This document shows, in pieces, positions 11,336 through 19,303 of a DNA stretch of 40,008 bases. A program made the position numbers and the translations under genes. A model generated the notes under the pieces. That model saw only the letters and a program-made list of their open reading frames with translations. It did no database searches and was not told where the DNA came from. The DNA is from Vicingaceae bacterium (GTDB lineage: Bacteria; Bacteroidota; Bacteroidia; Flavobacteriales_E; Vicingaceae): the NCBI GenBank assembly GCA_029251425.1, contig JAQXDJ010000337.1, forward strand, positions 1 through 40,008, in the 5' to 3' direction. The number at the start of each line of letters is the position of its first letter. The stretch's first letter is position 1.

Positions 11336-11839
11336 ATGAAACAAGGGTTAGTAATATTTTTTTTGATTGTTGGAAACATCTGTTTTTCTCAAAACTATTC
11401 TTCGTTTGAAGAGATGAAGAACAATATTGTTTCTAAAACAGTTCCATTAATTACTGTCGAGGAGTTTAAAAAAGTAGAAAACACAAAAACACCCCTATTG
11501 ATTTTGGATGCTAGAGAAAAAAAAGAGTATGAAGTTAGTCATTTAAAAAAAGCCAAACATATTGGTTACGATAATTTTAAAATAAGTGATTTGACTAAAC
11601 TTGACAAGGAAACAACTGTTGTTGTTTATTGTTCAGTTGGATATAGAAGCGAAAAGATTGGTGAGAAATTGAAAAAAGTAGGGTTTAAAAAAGTAATGAA
11701 TTTAAAAGGTGGGATTTTTGATTGGGTAAATTCTAGTTATCCTGTTTACGACCGTTTCGGTAATAAAACACAAAAAATACACCCTTATGATAAGTCTTGG
11801 GGAAAATGGTTAACAAAAGGAGAAAAGGTTTATGAGTAA
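11336..11839 (+). CDS. Secreted rhodanese-like protein
   Basis: Start reassigned from 11276 to ATG 11336, which gives signal peptide MKQGLVIFFLIVGNICFSQ. Rhodanese loop CSVGYRSEKIG. Confidence 0.88.
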   Translation: MKQGLVIFFLIVGNICFSQNYSSFEEMKNNIVSKTVPLITVEEFKKVENTKTPLLILDAREKKEYEVSHLKKAKHIGYDNFKISDLTKLDKETTVVVYCSVGYRSEKIGEKLKKVGFKKVMNLKGGIFDWVNSSYPVYDRFGNKTQKIHPYDKSWGKWLTKGEKVYE

Positions 11840-12428
11840 AAATTTACTAATCATTTTTGTTAAAAATATTATTCTCGGAAAAGTGAAAACGCGATTAGCC
11901 AAAACGGTTGGTGACAATAAAGCTTTTGAGGTTTATAAACAGTTGGTTGATATTACTGAAGAATGTTCTAAAAAAGTAAAAGCAGATAAACATGTTTACT
12001 TTTCAGATGTTGTAATTAATGGCAAATGGATTGATGAGTTGAAGTTTGTTCAAAATGGAGAAAACTTAGGGGAAAGAATGTGTAATGCTTTTGACTATGC
12101 TTTTAAACAAGGCTATGATAAAGTTGTTTTAATAGGCTCCGATTTACCAGATATTTCTCCAGAAATTATAGAGAAAGGGTTTGATGCTTTAGATACAGGT
12201 GAAATTGTTTTTGGACCAGCAGAAGATGGTGGTTATTATTTGGTTGGAATGAAAAAACCGCATAAATTTATTTTTGAAAACAAGCCTTGGAGCGAACCAA
12301 ATCTGTTTAATGTAACCCTTAAAGAGTTAGGAAAACAAGAAGTAAGTTTTTCTTTGCTTCAAACCTTAAATGATATTGATACTTTTGAGGACTTAAAATC
12401 TAGTAAAATTTATAATAATGTTAAATAA
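11832..12428 (+). CDS. TIGR04282/DUF2064-family glycosyltransferase
   Basis: LLIIFVKNIILGKVKTRLAKTVG; LIGSDLPDISPE; FGPAEDGGYYLVGM. Overlaps the rhodanese ORF. Confidence 0.88.
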   Translation: MSKNLLIIFVKNIILGKVKTRLAKTVGDNKAFEVYKQLVDITEECSKKVKADKHVYFSDVVINGKWIDELKFVQNGENLGERMCNAFDYAFKQGYDKVVLIGSDLPDISPEIIEKGFDALDTGEIVFGPAEDGGYYLVGMKKPHKFIFENKPWSEPNLFNVTLKELGKQEVSFSLLQTLNDIDTFEDLKSSKIYNNVK

Positions 12429-12807
12429 ATTACTAATAATTATTGCATGCTTTAACTTTTGGGGTTGTTCTAATACTACAAAAGTAAATACTACAAAAAA
12501 AGAAATCGTAACAAAGGTTAAAAAAAAGGGACGTAAAATGTTTGGAGAAATCACAACCTACACACCTAAAGTATCTAGCGCAGTAAAGACAAACGAGTTT
12601 CCAACAGATAACCTAGACTTGTTTTTCAAATCAGATAAAGATTTTTATAAGATAATAATAGCCAAAAGTGAGGTGCCTGAAACGAAAATAAAAAGTGAGA
12701 TGAATAAACCACTAAAAATATGGGGGGATATCATTTCTTCTGAGACACTAACGAAACAAAATATAGCTGGATATATTATTATTTATGAAATGTTTCCCAG
12801 TAAATAA
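12418..12807 (+). CDS. Small putative lipoprotein of unknown function
   Basis: MLNKLLIIIACFNFWGCSNTTK lipobox-like start; overlaps the preceding gene. Confidence 0.65.
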   Translation: MLNKLLIIIACFNFWGCSNTTKVNTTKKEIVTKVKKKGRKMFGEITTYTPKVSSAVKTNEFPTDNLDLFFKSDKDFYKIIIAKSEVPETKIKSEMNKPLKIWGDIISSETLTKQNIAGYIIIYEMFPSK

Positions 12808-12813
12808 AAACTT

Positions 12814-14085
12814 TTAGTACACAAAATGGAACTGTCCATTTTCGAAAAGATATTCTTTTTTCTCAATAAAGAAATGCTCTTTTTCTTTAATTTCTTGCAG
12901 GTTTATAATGTCTGAATTTTTGGTGTGAACAGAGCCTTTAGTTTGTCTAGCTAAGTCTAAATATTGGATGTTTATTCTGTTTTCAGATCCACATAAAATT
13001 ACATGGACTGGTCTTTTTATTTTGTTTAGGAATTTATAATCGCGCATGCTTTCCATATTGTCAGCAACAAGGATGGCTTCACTAACTTCAGGATGTTGCT
13101 TAAGCCCTTCTATAATTGCCTCAACATCATTTTCTAAATTTTCACCACCGCCAGAGCCATTTTTCATACATTTTGCAGCAGTATTAATAACGTTTGTTAT
13201 TGATGAGTTTTTAGTTAGGTAAACACCTTTGGTTTCTAAAGGTTGTTTTTTTCGCGAGGGTTTTTCATCGCCATCGTTAAAAAAAACAAAGCACTTCGCT
13301 AGCTTATTGTCTGCTTGTGCTTTTAGCCAAACAAAAACCTGAGCACTATATGGAGACATGCTTCCTGTAACATCTGTAACAACAATAAAGTTTTTCCAAC
13401 TATTATTTCTTGCAAAAGAGTTTAGAACAGTAGAGTCGTTGTATAGCGATTGGTTGTAAAAAAAATCTGGAGGGTTTGGAGGCTTAATAGTGTCTATGTG
13501 CCAAATAGTGTCATGTATGTATCCTTTGTTTTTGTCATAATGCGTTTTAATCTTGTAGGCTTGAGGAAGAGTGTCTTTCTCTATACTATCGTTTTTAAGC
13601 ATAGTTGTTACAATAGCATTCAAGTACTCCACTTCTTTTTTTAATGTTGTGGATGTTGAGTTGGGGCGAAAAGTAACGATAAAACCATGAAACATCTTGT
13701 TTCCTGATTCTCGTGATTCCGCTTTGGTTTGACTAGTGAGTTGAAAGTCCCAAAATCGATTTTCAAAAACAGTAGGGGCTAATTTGTTTAGTTCTTTCAA
13801 TCTGTTACTGTTGAGTTTTTTTTGGTTGAAAGTGTTGGAAGTTCTGTATTCTGTGTAAACAAGCTCCAGTTTTATAACTACTTTTTCGGTTAATTGTTTT
13901 TTTTGGTTTGGGTTAAGAACAATTTTTTTTGCAAACGGCATGGAGATGTAGAGCTGGTTTTCTTTAAGGAGGGTAATATCAACCTTTTCAACAAAAACAG
14001 GAGTTGTGTTTACAAGCTCACTATAGTTTTGCGCAAAACAAAGCCCTGTATTAATAAAAATGAATAGAAAATAAAAAAATCGCAT
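12814..14085 (-). CDS. Secreted VWA-like domain protein
   Basis: Start reassigned from 14208 to 14085 (MRFFYFLFIFINTGLCFAQ signal peptide), which removes overlap with rsmA. FIVVTDVTGSMSPYS is a MIDAS-like DxTxS motif. Confidence 0.7.
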   Translation of the reverse strand: MRFFYFLFIFINTGLCFAQNYSELVNTTPVFVEKVDITLLKENQLYISMPFAKKIVLNPNQKKQLTEKVVIKLELVYTEYRTSNTFNQKKLNSNRLKELNKLAPTVFENRFWDFQLTSQTKAESRESGNKMFHGFIVTFRPNSTSTTLKKEVEYLNAIVTTMLKNDSIEKDTLPQAYKIKTHYDKNKGYIHDTIWHIDTIKPPNPPDFFYNQSLYNDSTVLNSFARNNSWKNFIVVTDVTGSMSPYSAQVFVWLKAQADNKLAKCFVFFNDGDEKPSRKKQPLETKGVYLTKNSSITNVINTAAKCMKNGSGGGENLENDVEAIIEGLKQHPEVSEAILVADNMESMRDYKFLNKIKRPVHVILCGSENRINIQYLDLARQTKGSVHTKNSDIINLQEIKEKEHFFIEKKEYLFENGQFHFVY

Positions 14086-14099
14086 TAAAACTGTTTGAT

Positions 14100-14107
14100 T
14101 ATCTTTG
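14100..14107 (+). promoter_or_regulatory. -7 box of rsmA
   Basis: TATCTTTG matches TAnnTTTG and overlaps the ORF-track TTG start at 14105. Confidence 0.55.
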
Positions 14108-14137
14108 CGAAGATACAACTTTAAATATCCTATTATA

Positions 14138-14917
14138 TTGCAAAAAGTAAAAGCAAAAAAACACCTCGGACAACACTTTTTAACAGACTTAAGCATTGCT
14201 AAAAACATTGTTGAAGCACTTAGGCAGACCTCTAAATATAAAAAAGTGGTTGAGGTTGGCCCAGGAATGGGAGTGCTTACACAATTTTTAATTGAACATA
14301 ATGAGTACCAAACATTCCCAATAGATGTTGACAGAGAGTCGATAGGTTATTTAGTTGAAAAATACCCAGAATTAAAAGGGAACATTATTTATGGGGATTT
14401 CCTTAAAATGAATTTAACTGATTTGGCAGGAAGTGATGCTTTTGCTGTAATAGGTAACTTTCCATATAACATTTCAACGCAAATTCTTTTTAAGGTGTTG
14501 GATTATAAAGATCAAATACCAGAGGTTGTTGGCATGTTTCAAAAGGAAGTTGCAGAACGTTTTGCAGCAGCACCAGGATCTAAAACGTATGGAATAACAA
14601 GTGTTTTGTTACAAGCATTTTATGATGTAGAATATCTTTTTACAGTTGGTAGGGATGTTTTTGACCCACCCCCAAAAGTTCAATCGGCTGTTATTCGTTT
14701 TACCAGAAACAAGGAGTCAAAACTTAATTGTGATGAAAAGAAGTTTAAGCAGGTTGTAAAAATGGCGTTTAACCAACGAAGAAAAATGATGCGAAAATCT
14801 TTAAAAGCCCTTTTAAACGATTCTATTAAAGATAATAATGTTTTCACAAAACGCCCAGAACAATTGAGTGTTCAAGAGTTTGTAGAGATCACTAACCTTG
14901 TCGACAAAACCCCTTAA
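14138..14917 (+). CDS. rsmA: 16S rRNA (adenine(1518)-N(6)/adenine(1519)-N(6))-dimethyltransferase
   Basis: KAKKHLGQHFLTD N-terminus; VEVGPGMGVLT; IGNFPYNIS. TTG start at 14138 preferred over 14105, which lies inside a -7 box. Confidence 0.9.
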   Translation: MQKVKAKKHLGQHFLTDLSIAKNIVEALRQTSKYKKVVEVGPGMGVLTQFLIEHNEYQTFPIDVDRESIGYLVEKYPELKGNIIYGDFLKMNLTDLAGSDAFAVIGNFPYNISTQILFKVLDYKDQIPEVVGMFQKEVAERFAAAPGSKTYGITSVLLQAFYDVEYLFTVGRDVFDPPPKVQSAVIRFTRNKESKLNCDEKKFKQVVKMAFNQRRKMMRKSLKALLNDSIKDNNVFTKRPEQLSVQEFVEITNLVDKTP

Positions 14918-14980
14918 CATTAACTTAACATAGCCGTAAACGTCTCGTAACATCTTGTTTACTATTACTATATATTTTTG
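14914..14980 (+). promoter_or_regulatory. Pho-box array and -7 box of the porin gene
   Basis: 11-bp-period heptamers TTAACAT(14914) TTAACAT(14925) GTAAACG(14936) GTAACAT(14947) TTTACTA(14958), then TATTTTTG at 14973-14980. Confidence 0.75.
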
Positions 14981-15028
14981 TCAAAAATTAATTATTTAAC
15001 AGAAATAAGGTAACATTAACTACAAGAA

Positions 15029-16252
15029 ATGAAGAGGTTTAATTTATTATTAATTGCGGCATTATTTACTACAGTAGCTTTTGCACAAGACACAACAGAC
15101 AACAAGTTTGGAAAAGGATTTTACAATGTAGTAGCAAGAGATGGTTCTTACAGTATGAAGTTTGCTGCTAGGTTTCAGTCGTTATACATTGGAGAGTGGA
15201 ATGTAAATGACTCAACAGGAGTTGGGGCTGGGTCTTCACAGTTTTTGTTACGTAGAGCAAGATTAAAATTTGGTGGATTTGCTTTTAGCCCAAAAGTTAA
15301 GTATAAGATTGAGCTTGGGTTAACAAATAGAGACATTTCTGGAGCATCATCACACACAAAAGGAGCTCCAAGGTTAATATTAGATGCAGTAGTAAAGTGG
15401 AATTTTTATAAAAACTTATCGTTATGGGGTGGTCAAACAAAGTTGGCAGGAAACAGAGAGCGTGTTGTTTCGTCTGCAAACCTACAATTGGTTGACCGAT
15501 CAAAATTGAACTCAAACTTTAATATTGATAGAGATATGGGTGCTCAATTAAGACATCATTTTACATTAGGTAAAAACTTTGTTGTAAGAGAAATTTTTTC
15601 TGTTTCTCAAGGAGAGGGAAGAAACATTACTGACAAAAACTTAGGAGGATACCAATATACAAGTAGAATAGAATTTTTACCCTTCGGAACATTTGCAAGT
15701 AAGGGAGATTATGTTGGTGGAGATATTAAAAGAGAAGAAAAACCAAAATTAGCTATAGGAGGTACTTATGATTTACATGATAGAGCTGTAAAAAACAAAA
15801 GTAACCAAGGGAGTTATATGGAACGATTTGATGATACAGGAGATTTTGACGGTTATTTCGAAACAGATATTACAACTATTTTTGCTGATATGATGTTTAA
15901 ATACAAAGGATTTTCTTTAATGGGTGAATATGCTGTTAGAACATCAGAGCAAGACAGTGTAACAAACGCTAATGGAACAAAAACAGGACAAGTTGTTGCT
16001 GTTGGATCAGGATTGAATATGCAAGCGGGATATTTATTTAAAAATAATTGGGAAGTAGCAGGAAGATACACTTTAACAGAGTGGGACAAAACAGTTACAG
16101 GAAAAGAAGCACAAACACAATATACTTTAGGTGTTTCAAAATACTTTAAAGGACACAAACTAAAGGTGCAGTCTGATATAACATATAGCGAAACTGTTGG
16201 AAGCTTAGATAACGACTTAATTTATAGGTTACAGTTTGACTTACACTTTTAG
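15029..16252 (+). CDS. OprO/OprP-type outer-membrane porin (phosphate-selective porin family)
   Basis: Signal peptide MKRFNLLLIAALFTTVAFAQ; beta-barrel pattern ending RLQFDLHF; LRRARLKFGGFAFSPKVKYKIELGLTNRD typical of OprO/P-like porins. Confidence 0.82.
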   Translation: MKRFNLLLIAALFTTVAFAQDTTDNKFGKGFYNVVARDGSYSMKFAARFQSLYIGEWNVNDSTGVGAGSSQFLLRRARLKFGGFAFSPKVKYKIELGLTNRDISGASSHTKGAPRLILDAVVKWNFYKNLSLWGGQTKLAGNRERVVSSANLQLVDRSKLNSNFNIDRDMGAQLRHHFTLGKNFVVREIFSVSQGEGRNITDKNLGGYQYTSRIEFLPFGTFASKGDYVGGDIKREEKPKLAIGGTYDLHDRAVKNKSNQGSYMERFDDTGDFDGYFETDITTIFADMMFKYKGFSLMGEYAVRTSEQDSVTNANGTKTGQVVAVGSGLNMQAGYLFKNNWEVAGRYTLTEWDKTVTGKEAQTQYTLGVSKYFKGHKLKVQSDITYSETVGSLDNDLIYRLQFDLHF

Positions 16253-16293
16253 AGGTAACAACAAGGTTTGTTTAAGCCTTACGTGTAAAATAC

Positions 16294-16349
16294 TTAACAT
16301 TAACTTAACATAGTATTTTGCTTAAATTAATAGGACTAATATAGTTTTG
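16294..16349 (+). promoter_or_regulatory. Pho-box array and -7 box of the Na/Pi symporter gene
   Basis: TTAACAT(16294) TTAACAT(16305), weaker 11-bp-phased units at 16316 and 16327, then TAGTTTTG at 16342-16349. Confidence 0.75.
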
Positions 16350-16381
16350 TTGTACAGAATATTTATATAATAATAATTGAT

Positions 16382-18076
16382 ATGGAATTTGGTTTTGTTG
16401 ACGCATTAAAATTGATTGGAGCTCTTGGTTTTTTCATCTATGGGATGAAAATAATGAGTGAAGGAATTCAAAAAGCTGCAGGAAGCGGTTTAAGAAGAAT
16501 TCTAAGTATGATGACTAAGAATCGTTACATGGGAGTGTTAACGGGTTTTTTGGTTACATGTTTAGTACAGTCTTCTTCTGCAAGTACGGTAATGGCGGTA
16601 AGTTTTGTAAACGCAGGCTTACTTTCTTTAGTAGAGTCGGCAGGAATAATGTTGGGTGCAAATATTGGAACAACTATTACTGGTTGGTTAGTTGCAGTTT
16701 TAGGGTTTAAAGTAAAAATTGCAGCAATGGCATTACCTCTTTTAGCTATAGGGGTTCCGATGTTGTTCATGAAAAAGAACAAGATAAAGTACATTGGAGA
16801 GTTTATAGTAGGTTTTGCTATTTTATTTTGGGGTCTTGCTGAATTGAAACATGCAGTGCCAGATGTAAAAAACAACCCTGAGATTTTAAATTTTTTAGGA
16901 GCTTACGCTGATAGTGGTTTCTTAAGTAACATCTTTTTCATATTTGTAGGAACGATATTAACAATAGTGGTACAATCATCAAGTGCTTCTATGGCGTTAA
17001 CACAAACATTATGTTTTAGTGGAATTATCCCTTTTGAGGTTGCTGCAGCAATGATTTTAGGAGAAAATATAGGAACAACAATAACTGCAGAATTAGCTTC
17101 TTTGCCTGCTAATGTACACGCAAAACGTTCAGCAAGAATACACTCTATGTTTAATATAGTTGGAGTTAGTTGGGCGGTTTTATTAATTTCATTTACACCA
17201 GCTTTAGAAGGTGTAAGAGCGGTTGCAATGAACATGTTGGGCTCTGCAGATCCATATACTGCAGAAGGAGCTCCAATGGGATTAGCTATTTTCCACACTG
17301 CGTTTAACTTAGTAAATGTTTTGATTATGATTTGGTTTGTTCCATTATTGGTTAAGCTAGCAATCAAATCTGTTAAATCTAAAGGAGATATGGATGAAGA
17401 GTATCACTTAGAATATATTAGCACAGGAATTATGGCAACTCCAGAAATGTCAATTTTAGAAGCACAAAAAGAAGTTGCTAAATTTGGTGGAGTTGTTCAA
17501 AGAATGAACGGGTTTGTTAAAGAGTTAATTGTTGAAAAAGACAGCAAGAAAATTAGCAAAACATTAGCGAGAGTTAAAAAATACGAAGACATCACAGACA
17601 GAATTGAGCAAGATGTTGCGGATTACTTAGCTAAGATTTCAGAAGGAGAAATGAGCGAAAGCTCTTCTCTTAAAATTAGAGGAATGTTAAGTATCGTTGG
17701 AGATTTAGAGCGAATGGGAGACATTTATTACCAAATGTCTAAAGGTATTGAAAGAAAAGTGGAGAAGAAAGTTTGGTTTACTCCAGAACAGCGCAACAAC
17801 ATTTTAGAGATGTTTGAAATGGTTGAAGCAGCCTTAAATACAATGAATGAGAATTTGTCTGCAAGCTACAGCTCTGTCACTTTAGACAAAGCAAAAGAGC
17901 TTGAAATGGCATTAAACAAGTATCGTAAAGCATTAAGAAAAGAGCATTACGTAAATGTAGAAAAGGGAGAATACAACTTCCAAAGCGCTGCAGTTTATTC
18001 TGATTTGTTTAACTCATTAGAAAAAGTTGGCGATCACGTAATAAACGTTTCTGAAGGAATTACAGGAGAGAACTAA
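16382..18076 (+). CDS. Na/Pi cotransporter family protein with PhoU-like C-terminal domain
   Basis: Two QSSSAS repeats (VQSSSASTVMAVSF, VQSSSASMALTQ), GxNIGTTIT twice, C-terminal helical PhoU-like region. Confidence 0.92.
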   Translation: MEFGFVDALKLIGALGFFIYGMKIMSEGIQKAAGSGLRRILSMMTKNRYMGVLTGFLVTCLVQSSSASTVMAVSFVNAGLLSLVESAGIMLGANIGTTITGWLVAVLGFKVKIAAMALPLLAIGVPMLFMKKNKIKYIGEFIVGFAILFWGLAELKHAVPDVKNNPEILNFLGAYADSGFLSNIFFIFVGTILTIVVQSSSASMALTQTLCFSGIIPFEVAAAMILGENIGTTITAELASLPANVHAKRSARIHSMFNIVGVSWAVLLISFTPALEGVRAVAMNMLGSADPYTAEGAPMGLAIFHTAFNLVNVLIMIWFVPLLVKLAIKSVKSKGDMDEEYHLEYISTGIMATPEMSILEAQKEVAKFGGVVQRMNGFVKELIVEKDSKKISKTLARVKKYEDITDRIEQDVADYLAKISEGEMSESSSLKIRGMLSIVGDLERMGDIYYQMSKGIERKVEKKVWFTPEQRNNILEMFEMVEAALNTMNENLSASYSSVTLDKAKELEMALNKYRKALRKEHYVNVEKGEYNFQSAAVYSDLFNSLEKVGDHVINVSEGITGEN

Positions 18077-18097
18077 AAAACTCCAAAAATCGATAGT

Positions 18098-18123
18098 AAA
18101 GGCGAACCAAATGGTTCGCCTTT
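18098..18123 (+). terminator. Terminator after the Na/Pi symporter
   Basis: AAAGGCGAACC-AAAT-GGTTCGCCTTT perfect inverted repeat. Confidence 0.75.
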
Positions 18124-18129
18124 ATTGTT

Positions 18130-18217
18130 TTAACATTAAGTTAATATTGCTTAACCATCTAATAACATAAGCGTAAAATATGTTTTACCTTATAGCAGGT
18201 TTCTTGTCGTTACTTTG
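18130..18217 (+). promoter_or_regulatory. Pho-box array and -7-like box of the 108-aa gene
   Basis: TTAACAT(18130) TTAATAT(18141) TTAACCA(18151) ATAACAT(18162) GTAAAAT(18173) TTTACCT(18184), then TTACTTTG at 18210 (one mismatch to TAnnTTTG). Confidence 0.65.
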
Positions 18218-18234
18218 CTTTAAATTTAAAACAA

Positions 18235-18561
18235 ATGAAGATGAAAACAATTGCTATAGTTATCGCGTTATTTAGTTTAACAACTGTATTTGCAGGAAAC
18301 AACAATGAAGATAAATTGAAAAAAAGCTTTTCAATAAGTGGAAAGGTGGTTGATAACAATGAAAGCTTAACAGGAGTAAAAATCTTGTTAGATGGAAAAG
18401 AAACAGTGGTATATACTGATTTTGATGGAAACTTTACAATAGACAACGTGTTGGCTGGAGAGCATACAATTTCTTTTAGTTTAATAACTTATAACAACAA
18501 AGAGGTTAGGTTTAACCCTGCTAACGAAAGCAATTTAGAGGTTGAACTAGAGACTAAATAA
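18235..18561 (+). CDS. Secreted stand-alone CarboxypepD_reg-like domain protein
   Basis: Signal peptide then FSISGKVVDNNESLTGVKILLDGKETVVYTDFDGNFTIDNVLAGEHTISFSLITY. Confidence 0.75.
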   Translation: MKMKTIAIVIALFSLTTVFAGNNNEDKLKKSFSISGKVVDNNESLTGVKILLDGKETVVYTDFDGNFTIDNVLAGEHTISFSLITYNNKEVRFNPANESNLEVELETK

Positions 18562-18584
18562 AAAGAGATAAAACCAACTTAATT

Positions 18585-18612
18585 AAACTCCTGTAACCGC
18601 AGGAGTTTTTTT
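18585..18612 (+). terminator. Rho-independent terminator after the 108-aa gene
   Basis: AAACTCCTG-TAACCG-CAGGAGTTTTTTT. Confidence 0.8.
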
Positions 18613-18653
18613 GTGGGCTATACCTACTAATAATTACTAAAACCTATAAAACA

Positions 18654-19115
18654 ATGAAGATTAAAGCGACTTTACTTACCGTAGCATTATTTATCACTAT
18701 AGTTTCAAATGCTCAACAGATCACTAAAAAAGACGGTATTTATGTTAATGAAGATGGTCAAAAATATTCTGGTGTTTACATTTCTTATTATCAAGGTGAG
18801 GCTAAAGAAGCGGTTTATTCTATTAAAGATGGGTTGGAAAATGGATCTGTAGAGTTTTATTACCCAACAACAGAAATAATGGAGCAAGGAAGTTTTAAGG
18901 ACGGATTAAAACATGGTAAATGGACGCGTTGGTCTGTTAAAGGAAACAAGTTAGCTGAGGCAAACTATAGTAAAGGTAAAAAAGACGGTAAATGGCTTAT
19001 TTGGGATGAGTTAGGGGTAAAACGTTATGAAATGTATTACACCAAAGGAACTAAAACAGGAATTTGGATGATGTGGGATGAGAAAGGACAAATCTCTAAC
19101 AAAAAGGAGTATTAA
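18654..19115 (+). CDS. Secreted MORN-like/YwqK-type repeat protein
   Basis: Repeats such as EQGSFKDGLKHGKWTRWSVKGNKLAEANYSKGKKDGKWLIWDELG; N-terminal signal peptide. Confidence 0.75.
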   Translation: MKIKATLLTVALFITIVSNAQQITKKDGIYVNEDGQKYSGVYISYYQGEAKEAVYSIKDGLENGSVEFYYPTTEIMEQGSFKDGLKHGKWTRWSVKGNKLAEANYSKGKKDGKWLIWDELGVKRYEMYYTKGTKTGIWMMWDEKGQISNKKEY

Positions 19116-19138
19116 TCTAAGAGAGGAAATTCAAAAAT

Positions 19139-19180
19139 GTCAGTTCGAGTGAAATTCTGAAAGAATTTTGTATCGAGAAC
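19139..19180. repeat. Intergenic flavobacterial-type repeat (TGTCAGTTCGAG...CGAGAAC)
   Basis: TGTCAGTTCGAGTGAAATTCTGAAAGAATTTTGTATCGAGAAC with imperfect dyad; resembles dispersed intergenic repeats known to me from marine flavobacteria. Confidence 0.4.
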
Positions 19181-19236
19181 AGTATTTTGTAAAACCACAC
19201 GAATTGGCAATGGTTTTTTATATCAAAATCAGAGTT

Positions 19237-19292
19237 TTAATAAACCCTTAACATTAAATTAACGGGTAAACAATGCTGTGACTCTAATTTTA
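19237..19292 (+). promoter_or_regulatory. Pho-box array and -7-like box of the PhoB paralogue
   Basis: TTAATAA(19237) TTAACAT(19248) TTAACGG(19259), then TAATTTTA at 19285 (one mismatch to TAnnTTTG). Confidence 0.68.
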
Positions 19293-19303
19293 ATAATTAG
19301 AAA

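Noticed and set aside
15175-16158. Antisense ORFs inside the porin gene (15175-15357, 15297-15515, 15853-16158)
   Set aside because: Antisense to a well-supported coding frame, with no start context or recognisable domains.
16525-17367. Antisense ORFs inside the Na/Pi symporter gene
   Set aside because: Shadow ORFs opposite a clearly conserved transporter; no family resemblance.
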